Below, piece by piece: positions 43,271-51,274 of a stretch of 51,274 nt of DNA. Below the pieces are notes generated by a model, which searched no databases, was not told the DNA's origin, and saw nothing but the letters and a program-made list of their open reading frames with translations. The position numbers and the translations under genes were made by a program. The DNA is from UBA5448 sp045536965 (GTDB taxonomy: Bacteria; Bacillota; Clostridia; Oscillospirales; SIG627): NCBI GenBank assembly GCA_045536965.1, contig JAZSON010000023.1:1-51274 (forward strand), given 5' to 3'. Numbering within the stretch: the first letter of the stretch is position 1; each line of letters starts with the position of its first letter.

Positions 43271-43306
43271 AAAAACAGGGTTGAGAAAAATCTCAACCCT
43301 GTTTTT
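43271..43306. terminator. Bidirectional terminator
   Basis: AAAAACAGGGTTGAGA (43271-43286) pairs with TCTCAACCCTGTTTTT (43291-43306). It serves the GtrA-like gene and the convergent lipoprotein. Confidence 0.92.
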
Positions 43307-43311
43307 TCATA

Positions 43312-44013
43312 TTAGTCTAAATAAATCCACATAGCGGGACGGAGCGCATAATCGGTGCTGTCAACACCGTCGCCATCCAACGAAATTTCGCCATCTATGG
43401 TAATGGTAGCCATGCAGGCATTGTCATATCCCGGTGTGCGAAGCGCCCACCAACTGCTGCCGTTCGCGCCATTGACATAAGCGCCTTGTCCTTTGGCATA
43501 CTTAGTGGAAACCGATTCACGCATGGAAATATCCTTCATATACTTCTCTACCTCTTCCACACTGAGAAGAAAGATGCGATCTTTTGTATCGTTACCGCCT
43601 TCTGTACCGTATTCAGAATTGTCATTATTTTTAATATTGGACAAAACGATCTTTTCCTGCTCTTCTTCCGAGAAAGCTGTGTTCAAAAACTTGCTGTTAA
43701 GCCACTGGCGCAGAGAACAATTTTCCCATGTCACTTCTTCATGATCGGAATTATAGGGTTTTAAATCCAAATTGTAACGCGTGACAAGCAGGGCGCGGTC
43801 ATCTTCTACATGCAAAACGTGCCATTCAATCTGCTTGATGCTCTTATCGGCATAAAAAGGATAGTTACCGAACAACATGGTCTGCCCGACTTCAACGCTG
43901 CTGCAAGAAACCATATTTGCCGAAAGCATCGCGCAAAACAATACGAATGCAACCAGATAAGCCAAAGCTCTTTTGCTTGTTTTTATTCTCTGTATTATCA
44001 TACCTTTTCGCAT
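43312..44013 (-). CDS. DUF6273-like lipoprotein
   Basis: A 233-residue protein with a basic N-terminus, a hydrophobic helix and the lipobox ANMVSC (Cys about residue 37). The body has LFGNYPFYADKSIKQIEWHVL, LRQWLNSKFLNTAFSEEEQEKI, SSWWALRTPG and ALRPAMWIYL at the end, which I associate with DUF6273, a fold related to sulfatase-modifying factors. Start at 44013 with GGAGG seven bases upstream. Function is unknown. It is monocistronic between its own promoter and a strong terminator. Confidence 0.72.
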   Translation of the reverse strand: MRKGMIIQRIKTSKRALAYLVAFVLFCAMLSANMVSCSSVEVGQTMLFGNYPFYADKSIKQIEWHVLHVEDDRALLVTRYNLDLKPYNSDHEEVTWENCSLRQWLNSKFLNTAFSEEEQEKIVLSNIKNNDNSEYGTEGGNDTKDRIFLLSVEEVEKYMKDISMRESVSTKYAKGQGAYVNGANGSSWWALRTPGYDNACMATITIDGEISLDGDGVDSTDYALRPAMWIYLD

Positions 44014-44062
44014 GACAAAACCTCCGAAATTACTTCAAAATCATCTATTATTCAGTCGTCCC

Positions 44063-44092
44063 ATTATAGCAAACTTCACAAAGTTTTGTCAA
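44063..44092 (-). promoter_or_regulatory. SigA promoter of the DUF6273-like lipoprotein
   Basis: Minus-strand TTGACA (44092-44087), 18 bases, TATAAT (44068-44063), about 50 bases before the start. Confidence 0.75.
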
Positions 44093-44224
44093 CGATTGAA
44101 GTGAAAAATCATTCTTTGCGCAAGAAACATACCGAAAAATACCATAATAATCACATAATATTCACAGTCACATGCACGCTTATTCTTTACACTGCATATT
44201 CTGTTATAAGAAAGGGTGGGAAGA

Positions 44225-44593
44225 ATGGTACTGCTTTTGAAAATTTTATTTAGTTTTTTTGCCGCGATCGGTATGATCTATCTGCTTCGAGACGCGGTGG
44301 TATGGCTTCTGTTTCATAAAAAAACATATAAACATACCATAACCGTTCACATTACGACCTTATCTTTTGATGAAATCGCATCGATACTTCGACACTACCG
44401 ACATTTGTTGGAATGTCCTCGCGCCGCCGCTCTCATCGGCCGCATTGTGCTTCTTTTTGATCCATTGGATCCAAATGCGTACATATCAAGATGGGAAGTG
44501 GAAAACCTTCTCGATTGTTTTGACGAGCCGATTGAACTTCGCACCACCAAGGAATATATACATTTAATTGAAAAAGGGAACTATTTTCGATAA
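44225..44593 (+). CDS. Small membrane-anchored protein, unknown
   Basis: A 122-residue protein with one N-terminal transmembrane helix (about 3-25: LLLKILFSFFAAIGMIYLL) and a cytosolic alpha/beta-like remainder (HTITVHITTLSFDEIASILRH). The start has AAAGGGTGGG upstream. No family was recognised. Its last 13 bases overlap the 3' end of the convergent gene at 44581, so no separate terminator exists between them. Confidence 0.65.
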   Translation: MVLLLKILFSFFAAIGMIYLLRDAVVWLLFHKKTYKHTITVHITTLSFDEIASILRHYRHLLECPRAAALIGRIVLLFDPLDPNAYISRWEVENLLDCFDEPIELRTTKEYIHLIEKGNYFR

Positions 44594-44913
44594 TACTTGT
44601 AGTGCGCGACCAGCTTTCGCGGTGTTTGTTTTACCGCATCAAAGCCTTCGAGCATGACACCGTCGTGACTCATCAATTCAGCGGCAACAACCTCTTCGCA
44701 GGGACAACGAAAAAGCAGTTCAGCGCCGCCATAGACACTGATAACATCTTCTTTTACGGTAATATGCCCATCTTTACCGATAACAATCTCGCCATCGTCA
44801 AAACGTTCTGTTACATATCTTAACAATTTTCCGTCCAGCTTACGGGCATATTCCAAACGATAGCGTTTGGAAGCTATGTCTTCTTTACGAAACAAACGAG
44901 AAAACAGACCCAT
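44581..44913 (-). CDS. Small hypothetical protein, end of the tmcAL operon
   Basis: A 110-residue soluble protein, basic at the N-terminus (MGLFSRLFRKED) and then rich in beta strands (DGEIVIGKDGHITVKEDVISVYGG). It contains a C-P-C (FRCPCEEV). No family recognised. It starts one base after the amidohydrolase stop and converges on the plus-strand gene ending at 44593. Confidence 0.65.
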   Translation of the reverse strand: MGLFSRLFRKEDIASKRYRLEYARKLDGKLLRYVTERFDDGEIVIGKDGHITVKEDVISVYGGAELLFRCPCEEVVAAELMSHDGVMLEGFDAVKQTPRKLVAHYKYYRK

Positions 44914-44914
44914 T

Positions 44915-45793
44915 TTACAAACCTAATAAACGCTCTGCGTTTTTATAAGCGATTTTTTCAAACAAAGCATCGTCCAACTTGCCGCTTTCGTGCAGACCGT
45001 TGAGGAATGCAACCTGCTCGGGAATCTGATCAGCAAAGCAAATATCGGTGCCGAACATAATGCGATCGGAAAATTCCTGAAAGAAGGCAAGGGTATAATC
45101 AACGTCGCGCGAAATGGCCGTATAACCGCTGCCCGCCGAAAGATCGATCCACAAATTCGGATAAATTCGCATGAGTTTGGGGATCTGTCCTTCGCCATCG
45201 ATGGGATAAGTAATATAACCAAAACGGTCCTCGGGCGCACGCAAAGTGCCAAATTCTGCCCAGAACCCCGGTCCGTGTCCCACAAAGATCAAATCGGGGT
45301 ATCCCTCCAAGCAACGACGTAAACGAACCAATCCGACATCGTCATAAAGTCCATAGGAACGTCGGGGGGATGAGTTCATATCAAACAGAAGGGGCAGTCC
45401 CACTTTTTCACTGCAACGATATAAATTGCACATTTTGGGATCATCAAAATCCATGCGCGGCAATACCTCGCCTATACCACAGCATCCCAGTTTTTTAAAA
45501 TGCTCTAAAAGGAGATCGAGGGGCGCGGACGCATTGTTTCCCAAAAGGCGGGGATCGACACTGCAAAACGGAACGAAGCGGCCATTAGACGCCGCCGCAA
45601 TATCGATTACTTCGCCGACCGACTGGGGAACGTATTCCTCGGCATTGGCAAGCACCATCAAAGCGGCACGGTCGATTCCCAATTGATCATGCAAAGCGAT
45701 CAGTTGCTCTTCGTTCGGGAAAATAAAACTATTCGGCCGACTCCTATATGGGTATGGGTATTTATACAAGTGGGCATGAATATCAAAATACAT
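44915..45793 (-). CDS. Amidohydrolase-family metal-dependent hydrolase
   Basis: A 292-residue TIM-barrel protein of the amidohydrolase 2 type (PF04909). Metal ligands are visible as DIHAHL at the N-terminus, a His in FVGHGPGFW, and the late Asp in FGTDICFA. The start at 45793 follows AACGGAGA; an earlier in-frame codon at 45829 would overlap the preceding gene. Substrate unknown; members include decarboxylases and hydrolases. Confidence 0.85.
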   Translation of the reverse strand: MYFDIHAHLYKYPYPYRSRPNSFIFPNEEQLIALHDQLGIDRAALMVLANAEEYVPQSVGEVIDIAAASNGRFVPFCSVDPRLLGNNASAPLDLLLEHFKKLGCCGIGEVLPRMDFDDPKMCNLYRCSEKVGLPLLFDMNSSPRRSYGLYDDVGLVRLRRCLEGYPDLIFVGHGPGFWAEFGTLRAPEDRFGYITYPIDGEGQIPKLMRIYPNLWIDLSAGSGYTAISRDVDYTLAFFQEFSDRIMFGTDICFADQIPEQVAFLNGLHESGKLDDALFEKIAYKNAERLLGL

Positions 45794-45807
45794 GTTTTTA
45801 TCTCCGT

Positions 45808-46056
45808 TTAAGCGACAAGATCCTTCCAAGCGTCGGGAATTTGCGCTGTGTTGTCTCCATACTCTACTTGATTTTCATTTTCATCGGGCGACTCTTCAGA
45901 GCCATCTTGTTCATTATTATCGCCTGTTTCACCTTGTGATAAATTCTGATCATCCTGCGGTTCATCGCCATCGATATCCAACGTCAGTACAAGCACCACG
46001 GCTACAACCAACAGAACAATCAAAGCGGCTAACATCCATTTTGTTTTATTTGACAT
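45808..46056 (-). CDS. Small acidic membrane-anchored protein
   Basis: An 82-residue protein with a basic start (MSNKTKW), one transmembrane helix (about 8-26) and a very acidic, Asp/Glu/Asn/Gln-rich external tail. There is no lipobox. The start has GGAGGAG upstream. It is in the tmcAL operon next to a lipoprotein with a similar acidic linker, and the two may share a surface role. Unknown function. Confidence 0.65.
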   Translation of the reverse strand: MSNKTKWMLAALIVLLVVAVVLVLTLDIDGDEPQDDQNLSQGETGDNNEQDGSEESPDENENQVEYGDNTAQIPDAWKDLVA

Positions 46057-46071
46057 CTTCTCCTCCGAAAA

Positions 46072-46716
46072 TCATCCCAAGGTTATCGTCGATGTGGCAC
46101 GAATCTGGTCTACAAATTCACCCGACAACACACCCGAGAATTTCCATACGGCATCGATGTCCACCGAAACCTTTTGATTGGCATCGCGAGGAACCGACAA
46201 GGTGTATGTGGTGAGTTTGGTGCGGGTTTGCACATTTTCTTCGCATACAATAGGATCGGTAGAGAAAGTATGTACCTGCTCATTGACCGTAACGGTGTTA
46301 CCGCTGCGGCTCTTGACCGACAAACGGTAGTGACTCAAATACAGATCCACCGTCACAGTAGCATCCTTATCGGTTGCTTTTTGCACGGCCGACCATTCTA
46401 CATACAAGTGAAGGGCAATATCACCTTCACCTTTAAACGATCCGCTTTGCACAAGCGTGATATCCGAAACGGACTGATCGGGCTCGTCCTCATCCTGGGA
46501 TTGATTCGGCTCATCCTCGTGAGAGGGCTCGTCGTTTTCCACTTGATCTTCTTTGGAGGAATCGTTGTCGGGAGGGGTGCTGTCTTGATCACCGTCCGGC
46601 TTGACGCCATCCGTGGGTTTGAGGGGATCGTCCATCGTTTCGGGAGCAGATGCGCCGCATGCCGCAAAAGCCAAAAGAAACAGCGCGACTAAAATAAGTG
46701 CCAATAATCGTTTCAT
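46072..46716 (-). CDS. Lipoprotein with acidic linker, unknown
   Basis: A 214-residue lipoprotein (lipobox AFAAC, Cys about residue 20), then an acidic Asp/Glu/Pro/Ser linker (about 25-85), then a beta-rich domain of about 125 residues (VTVDLYLSHYRLSVKSRSGN...). The start at 46716 lies seven bases from GAGG; an ATG at 46722 is too close. Family not recognised. It lies nine bases after the DUF4380-like gene. Confidence 0.68.
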   Translation of the reverse strand: MKRLLALILVALFLLAFAACGASAPETMDDPLKPTDGVKPDGDQDSTPPDNDSSKEDQVENDEPSHEDEPNQSQDEDEPDQSVSDITLVQSGSFKGEGDIALHLYVEWSAVQKATDKDATVTVDLYLSHYRLSVKSRSGNTVTVNEQVHTFSTDPIVCEENVQTRTKLTTYTLSVPRDANQKVSVDIDAVWKFSGVLSGEFVDQIRATSTITLG

Positions 46717-46725
46717 AATCATTCC

Positions 46726-47598
46726 TCACATTTTGGTAAATGTCCAATATTCGGTGTGGTGAGCGGTTTCGCCCGAATTAAGATTAGTCAGCGGTCCAAG
46801 CGTTTCGACCTCGATAAAACGAGAATCGGTGTAAAGCTCGGTAGAAACCCCAAGGTCGGTATAGGCCAAAGTATCGTGTTTGGGCTTATAGCCTTTCGAA
46901 AAAATGATGTTACCGTTTTGCGCGGCAATGCGGCCCGAGGTATTGCGAATACCAAGTTTGAATTTCCCGGGCACGGTATCATCGTGCTCTAAAATCACAG
47001 CATCCGGCTCAAATCTGAAGCGGGGATCGACCAAATTGTCGTAGGGCCAGAAACTGATCATGCGGTTGGGTGTGAAGGGATCGCCTTTTTCATCGCGAGC
47101 GTGGGGAACTTTGACCCGTGTGCCCGGAGCCATCACCGTCAAAGCCCAAATGGCGCACTGCTTGGACTTGGCGCCAATATTTTTCAGGGTATGTGTCACG
47201 CCGACTCCGCCGAAAGCAAATGTAAGGGTAAGCGATTCCTGCAACTCGGTCACACGTTGCGCAGGCGGTGTGAAAACAACCGTATTATCCTTGACTTCGT
47301 ATTCTACGGGTTCATTGTCCGGATAATAGGTGTAGGGATACACTTCGGGGCTAATCCAAAATCTATGGCCGCCGCCGATATGCCATTTGCTTCCCTTACC
47401 GTACACCGCTTCAAAGCGGGCATCGGTCACAACATCGGCGGTCGGATCTTCATTATAAAATAAATTTTCCGAGCCGTCATAGGAAGCATAAATAATGCGG
47501 GGCCCGCAATCCAAGGTGACATACAAAGTCAATTTCCCTTCGCTGATGGAAAGGCAAGAGCCAAAGTGCTTATACTGCTCAATTTTTGTTACGTTCAT
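46726..47598 (-). CDS. DUF4380-like carbohydrate-binding-fold protein
   Basis: A 290-residue soluble protein beginning MNVTKIEQYKHFGSCLSISEG. GPRIIYASYDGSENLFY, GGHRFWISPE and WALTVMAPG suggest the galactose-mutarotase-like fold of DUF4380. No signal peptide, so it should be cytosolic. Ribosome-binding site AGAGAGG. It starts three bases after tmcAL. Substrate unknown. Confidence 0.72.
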   Translation of the reverse strand: MNVTKIEQYKHFGSCLSISEGKLTLYVTLDCGPRIIYASYDGSENLFYNEDPTADVVTDARFEAVYGKGSKWHIGGGHRFWISPEVYPYTYYPDNEPVEYEVKDNTVVFTPPAQRVTELQESLTLTFAFGGVGVTHTLKNIGAKSKQCAIWALTVMAPGTRVKVPHARDEKGDPFTPNRMISFWPYDNLVDPRFRFEPDAVILEHDDTVPGKFKLGIRNTSGRIAAQNGNIIFSKGYKPKHDTLAYTDLGVSTELYTDSRFIEVETLGPLTNLNSGETAHHTEYWTFTKM

Positions 47599-47601
47599 AG
47601 T

Positions 47602-48777
47602 TTATACCTCTCTGACGCGCGGCGTCATTTTTAAATACCAATTTTTTTCGCGAGGGACGGGAAATGCAAGGCCATAAAGCTCTTCTGCACGGCAATAAAT
47701 ATCGGGCAACACACTGTCGCGCACTGCATGGGCAGGTTTTGTATAGATCGGAATGGTCGCCTTTTTTTTGAGTGCCCGCAACAAGCGCCTCCCCGTTTGA
47801 TTGGCACCGAGCACCAGTGAAAAAGAGGGAGAGGATTGGGCGCATTCTTCTTTGACACCCAGCACGGCAGAAAGAATCGATCTGCGAATTCGGGCGGCGG
47901 GAAATTGAGCCACAGAGACCTTTTGATAGAGTGGCTCGAGCGAGGTGCTCTCATCTGCCGCTGTGCGAATACGATGGGCCAGCGGGGCGCAGCCGTAACA
48001 CTCGGATATTTTTTCGGGTGAGCTATTTCTCAATGTATATAATACAACTTGCTCGACGGCGTTTGTTACAACGGGGAACACACCGTTGGACAATGCATTT
48101 TCGTACATTGCGCAGGTATGGGCGGGAACGGCATTTTTCCAAGAAGCATCTTGTGCAACCATACGGGCGCGAAGCCGCTGTCCCGAAACATCGTCCACCC
48201 CGTCTGCATCGGTTCGGATGCGCGGAAATACAATCGGCTCAATGGATGTTTCTTCCAGCGCCATGATGTAAGAAAGGGCCAAAATGCAGTTAGGCGAACG
48301 GATGAGATCGGGCGGAAACCCCTCTCCCAGTTCATAAAAAACTTCTTCACGCAAGGTGGCGTAAGCTCTATCGGGGTTGGATTTTATTTTCGATGAAAGC
48401 GCTGCTTCGAATTCTTTAGAGGAAAGCAATGCGGCAGCACGCTTTAACAACATAAGATCGGGATGTTCGCAGGCAAAGGCCAAGCGCGATACACACCCGA
48501 GGGATGCGGCAAGAAAAACCCCCGCGCGCGAAAAACCATCGGCCGAAAGCATCGAATGCGGGAAGGGCAATTCGAGCACAAGATCGACATCCTGCTCAAT
48601 CAAAGTGGCGGCGCGAAGGTATTTATCGGCAATGGAAAATTCTCCCCGCTGCACATAATCACCGCTTAAAATGACAATCAGCGGCGCATCGGGGAATTTT
48701 TCCCGAATGGACGAAAACAAATATTTGTGACCGAGGTGAAATGGATTGCATTCTGCAATCACCGCAACCGCATCCAT
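47602..48777 (-). CDS. tmcAL: tRNA(Met) cytidine acetate ligase TmcAL
   Basis: TmcAL (YlbM) uses acetate and ATP to make N4-acetylcytidine at the wobble base of elongator tRNA-Met. The 391-residue protein shows the nucleotidyltransferase-type AVIAECNPFHLGHKYLF with HLGH, SGDYVQRGEFSIADKYLRA, LELPFP and SPNCILALSY. The start at 48777 has AGGAGG seven bases upstream. It leads a six-gene operon with genes unrelated to tRNA modification. Confidence 0.92.
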   Translation of the reverse strand: MDAVAVIAECNPFHLGHKYLFSSIREKFPDAPLIVILSGDYVQRGEFSIADKYLRAATLIEQDVDLVLELPFPHSMLSADGFSRAGVFLAASLGCVSRLAFACEHPDLMLLKRAAALLSSKEFEAALSSKIKSNPDRAYATLREEVFYELGEGFPPDLIRSPNCILALSYIMALEETSIEPIVFPRIRTDADGVDDVSGQRLRARMVAQDASWKNAVPAHTCAMYENALSNGVFPVVTNAVEQVVLYTLRNSSPEKISECYGCAPLAHRIRTAADESTSLEPLYQKVSVAQFPAARIRRSILSAVLGVKEECAQSSPSFSLVLGANQTGRRLLRALKKKATIPIYTKPAHAVRDSVLPDIYCRAEELYGLAFPVPREKNWYLKMTPRVREV

Positions 48778-48813
48778 TTCCATTCCTCCTCATTTGCATT
48801 CATATCCACGATT

Positions 48814-48842
48814 ATTTTATCATTTCGGTGCTTATTTGTCAA
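48814..48842 (-). promoter_or_regulatory. SigA promoter of the tmcAL operon
   Basis: Minus-strand TTGACA (48842-48837), 17 bases, TAAAAT (48819-48814). Confidence 0.8.
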
Positions 48843-48864
48843 TCCTTTTTTCCTTTTCGCCGCC

Positions 48865-48893
48865 TTGACATCCCCCGATGACTGTGATAAAAT
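48865..48893 (+). promoter_or_regulatory. SigA promoter of the 48930 operon
   Basis: TTGACA (48865-48870), 17 bases, TAAAAT (48888-48893) with a TGA extended -10. It is divergent from the tmcAL promoter, with 22 bases between the -35 boxes. Confidence 0.8.
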
Positions 48894-48929
48894 GAAGGCA
48901 TAATTTCTTTTTCATATCATGGAGGAAAA

Positions 48930-49364
48930 ATGCTGAAAATTTACGATGCTCTCAAAGCGGTTCTTTTTACCGCCTTTGCCACCTTTACTTTTGTTTGCTA
49001 CACCTTTTTTATGCTGGCACTGTCAAGCAGCGCCGCCAATCTCGGTCCTACATCCAATCTTCTTCATTTGATCCTTTTTTATTCTTTTTTACAGGGTGTA
49101 TTTACTCTCATCCACCGTATGAAAGCCGCCTCGGCTGTTCGCCGTGTGCTCCACTTTTCTCTGTCCTTAGCCGCCTTTTTGATCGTTTTCGTATCTTTGG
49201 GCGGATATACCGCAGGCGCGGCCAAGGTGCTTGCCATGGCGGGTGCTTTTTTGGTTGCTTACAGTGTGATTGCCATTGTCATCAGTATCGTCCACGCCGT
49301 CGTGGAACGCCACAAAAACAAAACCCTTGAATACAATCTTTTTGTCAAAGAAAAAGAAGACTGA
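48930..49364 (+). CDS. Four-helix membrane protein, unknown
   Basis: A 144-residue protein with four likely transmembrane helices (about 8-30, 42-62, 70-92 and 98-124) and a charged cytosolic tail (ERHKNKTLEYNLFVKEKED). The ribosome-binding site is GGAGG. The topology recalls small DUF3021-type proteins, but no motif is decisive. It heads an operon with a HAD phosphatase and a glycerophosphodiesterase. Confidence 0.7.
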   Translation: MLKIYDALKAVLFTAFATFTFVCYTFFMLALSSSAANLGPTSNLLHLILFYSFLQGVFTLIHRMKAASAVRRVLHFSLSLAAFLIVFVSLGGYTAGAAKVLAMAGAFLVAYSVIAIVISIVHAVVERHKNKTLEYNLFVKEKED

Positions 49365-49393
49365 TTTTCCATTTCACTCGGAGGGAAAGTACA

Positions 49394-50197
49394 ATGCGCT
49401 TTGCAAACGATATTAAAAAAACCAAGCTGTTTTTATTTGATATGGACGGCACGCTGTATCTCGGAAATCAGCTTTTCCCCTGCACGCTCCCGCTTTTGCA
49501 AACAATCAAGGAAAAGGGCGGACGCTATCTTTTCATGACCAACAATTCATCGAAAAGCGTTTTGGCTTACGTTGAAAAACTAAAAAAGCTCGGCATCGAG
49601 GCGGATGAAAATGATTTCATGACATCATCCATGGCAACGGTCGCGTACTTAAACGAGCATCACAAGGGCGCGCGGCTTTACGTCTGCGGCACGCAATCAC
49701 TCATGGATGAACTGACCCGCGCGGGCTTTACCGTCACCCAAAACAAAGACGAGACCGACTGCATCGTCATGGGCTTTGACACAGAGCTGAATTTTCAAAA
49801 GCTTCTTGACATATCCGAAATACTTTGCACCCGCGATCTTCCCTATATTGCCACCAATCCCGACTACGTCTGCCCTACCGAATTTGGCAGTGTACCCGAT
49901 TGCGGCAGTGTTTGCGATATGATCTATAACGCCACCAAAAAAAGACCCGTGGTCATCGGGAAGCCCGAGGCGCGTATGCCCCTTGCTGCCATGGCCATGT
50001 GCGGTGTCACTCCCGCAGAAACAGCGGTCATCGGCGATCGCATTTACACCGATATCAAAAGCGGCTTGAATGCAGGCGCCCTTTCCATCCTCGTCATGAG
50101 CGGTGAAACGACAAAGGAAATTTTGGATGCATCCGAGGATAAGCCCGACTACGTGATTAAAGATTGCGGAGAGATCACCGCCGCACTCAAGGCATGA
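49394..50197 (+). CDS. HAD-IIA family phosphatase (NagD-like)
   Basis: HAD hydrolase of the NagD/phosphoglycolate-phosphatase-like IIA group, 267 residues. Motif I LFDMDGTLYLG (D16, D18), motif II TNNSSKS, motif III Lys in IGKPEA, and motif IV AVIGDRIYTDI are all present, so it should be active. The substrate is unknown, perhaps a small sugar or glycerol phosphate given the adjacent glycerophosphodiesterase. Confidence 0.92.
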   Translation: MRFANDIKKTKLFLFDMDGTLYLGNQLFPCTLPLLQTIKEKGGRYLFMTNNSSKSVLAYVEKLKKLGIEADENDFMTSSMATVAYLNEHHKGARLYVCGTQSLMDELTRAGFTVTQNKDETDCIVMGFDTELNFQKLLDISEILCTRDLPYIATNPDYVCPTEFGSVPDCGSVCDMIYNATKKRPVVIGKPEARMPLAAMAMCGVTPAETAVIGDRIYTDIKSGLNAGALSILVMSGETTKEILDASEDKPDYVIKDCGEITAALKA

Positions 50198-50217
50198 TTT
50201 TCAAAAGGAGGCCTATT

Positions 50218-50940
50218 ATGGATGCCATCAAGATACAAGACAAGAAAAACACCCTCATGGTCGCCCATCGGGGTTTAAGCGGTCTGGAGTGCGAAAACAC
50301 CGCCGCCGCCTTTATTGCGGCGGGAAACCGAAGCTATTTTGGCATTGAATGTGACGTACACAAAACGCTCGACGGAAAATTCGTTGTCATTCACGACGAT
50401 CATACGGGGCGGGTATGCGATCAAGATCTTTCGATCGAGGGCTCGACCTTTGATGCGCTTGCTACCCTTCGCTTAAATTCCCGTTACGGAAAGAGCGAAA
50501 GAAACGATCTTCGCATCCCCGCGCTTTCCGACTACATTTCCATTTGCACCCACTACGAAAAGACGGCGGTGCTGGAATTAAAAAACGCTTTTTCGAAGGA
50601 CGATATCGCCGCGATCATGCAGATCATCCGTGAAAACGGTGATCTCGACAAGGTGATTATCATTTCCTTTCATTTTGACAATCTACTGCTTGTCCGCAAC
50701 TTGTACCCCAATCAAAAGGTGCAGTATCTGACGAGTAAATTTACAGACGATCTGATCTCGACCCTGGTAGAGCACAAAATGGATCTCGATATCCGCTACA
50801 CCGCATTGGATGATGAAAAAATCCGTCTTTGCCATGAAAACGGCATCCTCGTCAACACCTGGACGGTGGACGATCCCACCGTTGCGCAAAGGCTCATTGA
50901 CGCAGGGATCGACTACATTACCTCCAACATTTTGGAATAA
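50218..50940 (+). CDS. Glycerophosphodiester phosphodiesterase
   Basis: GDPD-family TIM-barrel enzyme of 240 residues that splits glycerophosphodiesters into glycerol 3-phosphate and an alcohol. VAHRGLSGLECENTAAAF carries the catalytic His-Arg pair and a Glu, GIECDVHKTLDGKFVVIHDD carries metal ligands and the second His, and VNTWTVDD lies near the C-terminus. No signal peptide, so it is the cytosolic type. The start has AAAGGAGG upstream; the frame extends back into the HAD gene without support. It follows the HAD gene after 20 bases. Confidence 0.93.
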   Translation: MDAIKIQDKKNTLMVAHRGLSGLECENTAAAFIAAGNRSYFGIECDVHKTLDGKFVVIHDDHTGRVCDQDLSIEGSTFDALATLRLNSRYGKSERNDLRIPALSDYISICTHYEKTAVLELKNAFSKDDIAAIMQIIRENGDLDKVIIISFHFDNLLLVRNLYPNQKVQYLTSKFTDDLISTLVEHKMDLDIRYTALDDEKIRLCHENGILVNTWTVDDPTVAQRLIDAGIDYITSNILE

Positions 50941-50947
50941 ATAGGCA

Positions 50948-50989
50948 AAAACACACGCGGGCATCCGAAAAGGTACCCGCGTGTGTTTT
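50948..50989. terminator. Repeated hairpin terminator, copy C
   Basis: AAAACACACGCGGG (50948-50961) pairs with CCCGCGTGTGTTTT (50976-50989), giving T-runs on both strands. The left arm through GGG(C/T)ATCC matches copy A near 13241-13256. Confidence 0.9.
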
Positions 50990-51016
50990 CATTTACATTT
51001 TTGGAAATGTAGCGCC

Positions 51017-51274
51017 TTAAAACGTATCGGTATCTGATTTCACGCCGACGTCAACAAGTCGGTCATTCTCATCAAAACCAAAGTATATTCTCACATATGT
51101 TTGAAATAGATAGCTGTAGGTAGTGCCTGCACTGATACGCGTTACGCCTACTATCGTGCCTGCATCCCGCTCCTCTTTTGTCAGCGTATAGTCGTAATAA
51201 GAATCGTAGCCGCCATCTCTTTCCTCAACATCCAATTCGGGATATTCGGCAAGCCAAGCGCGCACCGTTTCCTT
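51017..51274 (-). CDS. Partial hypothetical protein, cut by the window edge
   Basis: The last 85 codons of a minus-strand gene are visible; the frame is open to the window end (KETVRAWLAEYPELD...). The visible part is acidic with Tyr-rich stretches (GGYDSYYDYTLTKEER), then strands TYVRIYFGFDENDRLVDVGVKSD. A GTG at 51265 is not a convincing start. The pattern of a short strand-rich domain ending in VDVGVKSDTDTF is typical of secreted or lipoproteins in this window's style, but the family is not recognised. Confidence 0.6.
   Translation of the reverse strand, partial: KETVRAWLAEYPELDVEERDGGYDSYYDYTLTKEERDAGTIVGVTRISAGTTYSYLFQTYVRIYFGFDENDRLVDVGVKSDTDTF

Noticed and set aside
1..51274. CRISPR array, prophage or insertion sequence
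   Set aside because: No regularly spaced direct repeats, cas, integrase, phage structural or transposase genes were seen.

Overview
The window looks like a chromosomal segment of a spore-forming, low-to-mid GC member of the Clostridia, probably an Oscillospirales-type gut bacterium. The evidence is both dipicolinate synthase subunits (spore core), the Firmicutes-type hrcA-grpE-dnaK-dnaJ operon with a perfect CIRCE operator, a ribosomal L27 whose N-terminal extension matches cleavage by Prp (Prp lies between L21 and L27), TmcAL, MltG, and many near-consensus SigA promoters with 17-bp spacers. This placement is inferred from gene content, not from a database search. No rRNA, tRNA, CRISPR array, transposase or prophage was recognised.

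Layout. 1-3.7 kb: a palindromic repeat, then a 1124-residue secreted protein made of two related halves (minus). 3.8-5.2 kb: dpaA-dpaB. 5.3-10.0 kb: the heat-shock operon (minus). 10.1-13.1 kb: a small HTH protein, a polyprenyl diphosphate synthase and a DacF-like carboxypeptidase. 13.1-16.4 kb: an accessory patch on the minus strand with a membrane protein, an internally duplicated lipoprotein, repeated hairpins and a metallo-beta-lactamase-fold hydrolase. 16.5-20.2 kb: XRE-cupin regulator, acyl-CoA synthetase and asnS. 20.3-24.5 kb: aminotransferase, a lipoprotein related to the SecD P1 domain, secD and secF. 24.6-26.5 kb: Gfo/Idh/MocA oxidoreductase and AEC transporter (minus). 26.7-31.4 kb: DJ-1-like protein, 5-formyl-THF cyclo-ligase, a CPBP-like membrane protein lacking its histidines, mltG and rmuC. 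31.5-35.9 kb: L21 leader, rplU-prp-rpmA, terminator, obgE, a Cys-cluster protein and comM. 36.2-39.2 kb: dnaG-sigA. 39.4-43.3 kb: solute-binding lipoprotein, DUF1846 protein, GtrA-like protein. 43.3-48.8 kb: mostly minus-strand genes, including a tight six-gene operon led by tmcAL. 48.9-50.9 kb: membrane protein, HAD phosphatase, glycerophosphodiesterase. The right edge cuts a minus-strand gene.

Most of the window is housekeeping: protein folding, translation, secretion, replication and transcription initiation, and cell-wall work. The least explained parts are the stand-alone lipidated SecD-P1-like protein just upstream of secDF, the duplicated lipoprotein with its repeated flanking hairpins, the degenerate CPBP protein, the direct repeats and DnaA-box-like sites upstream of dnaG, and the uncharacterised genes co-transcribed with tmcAL.
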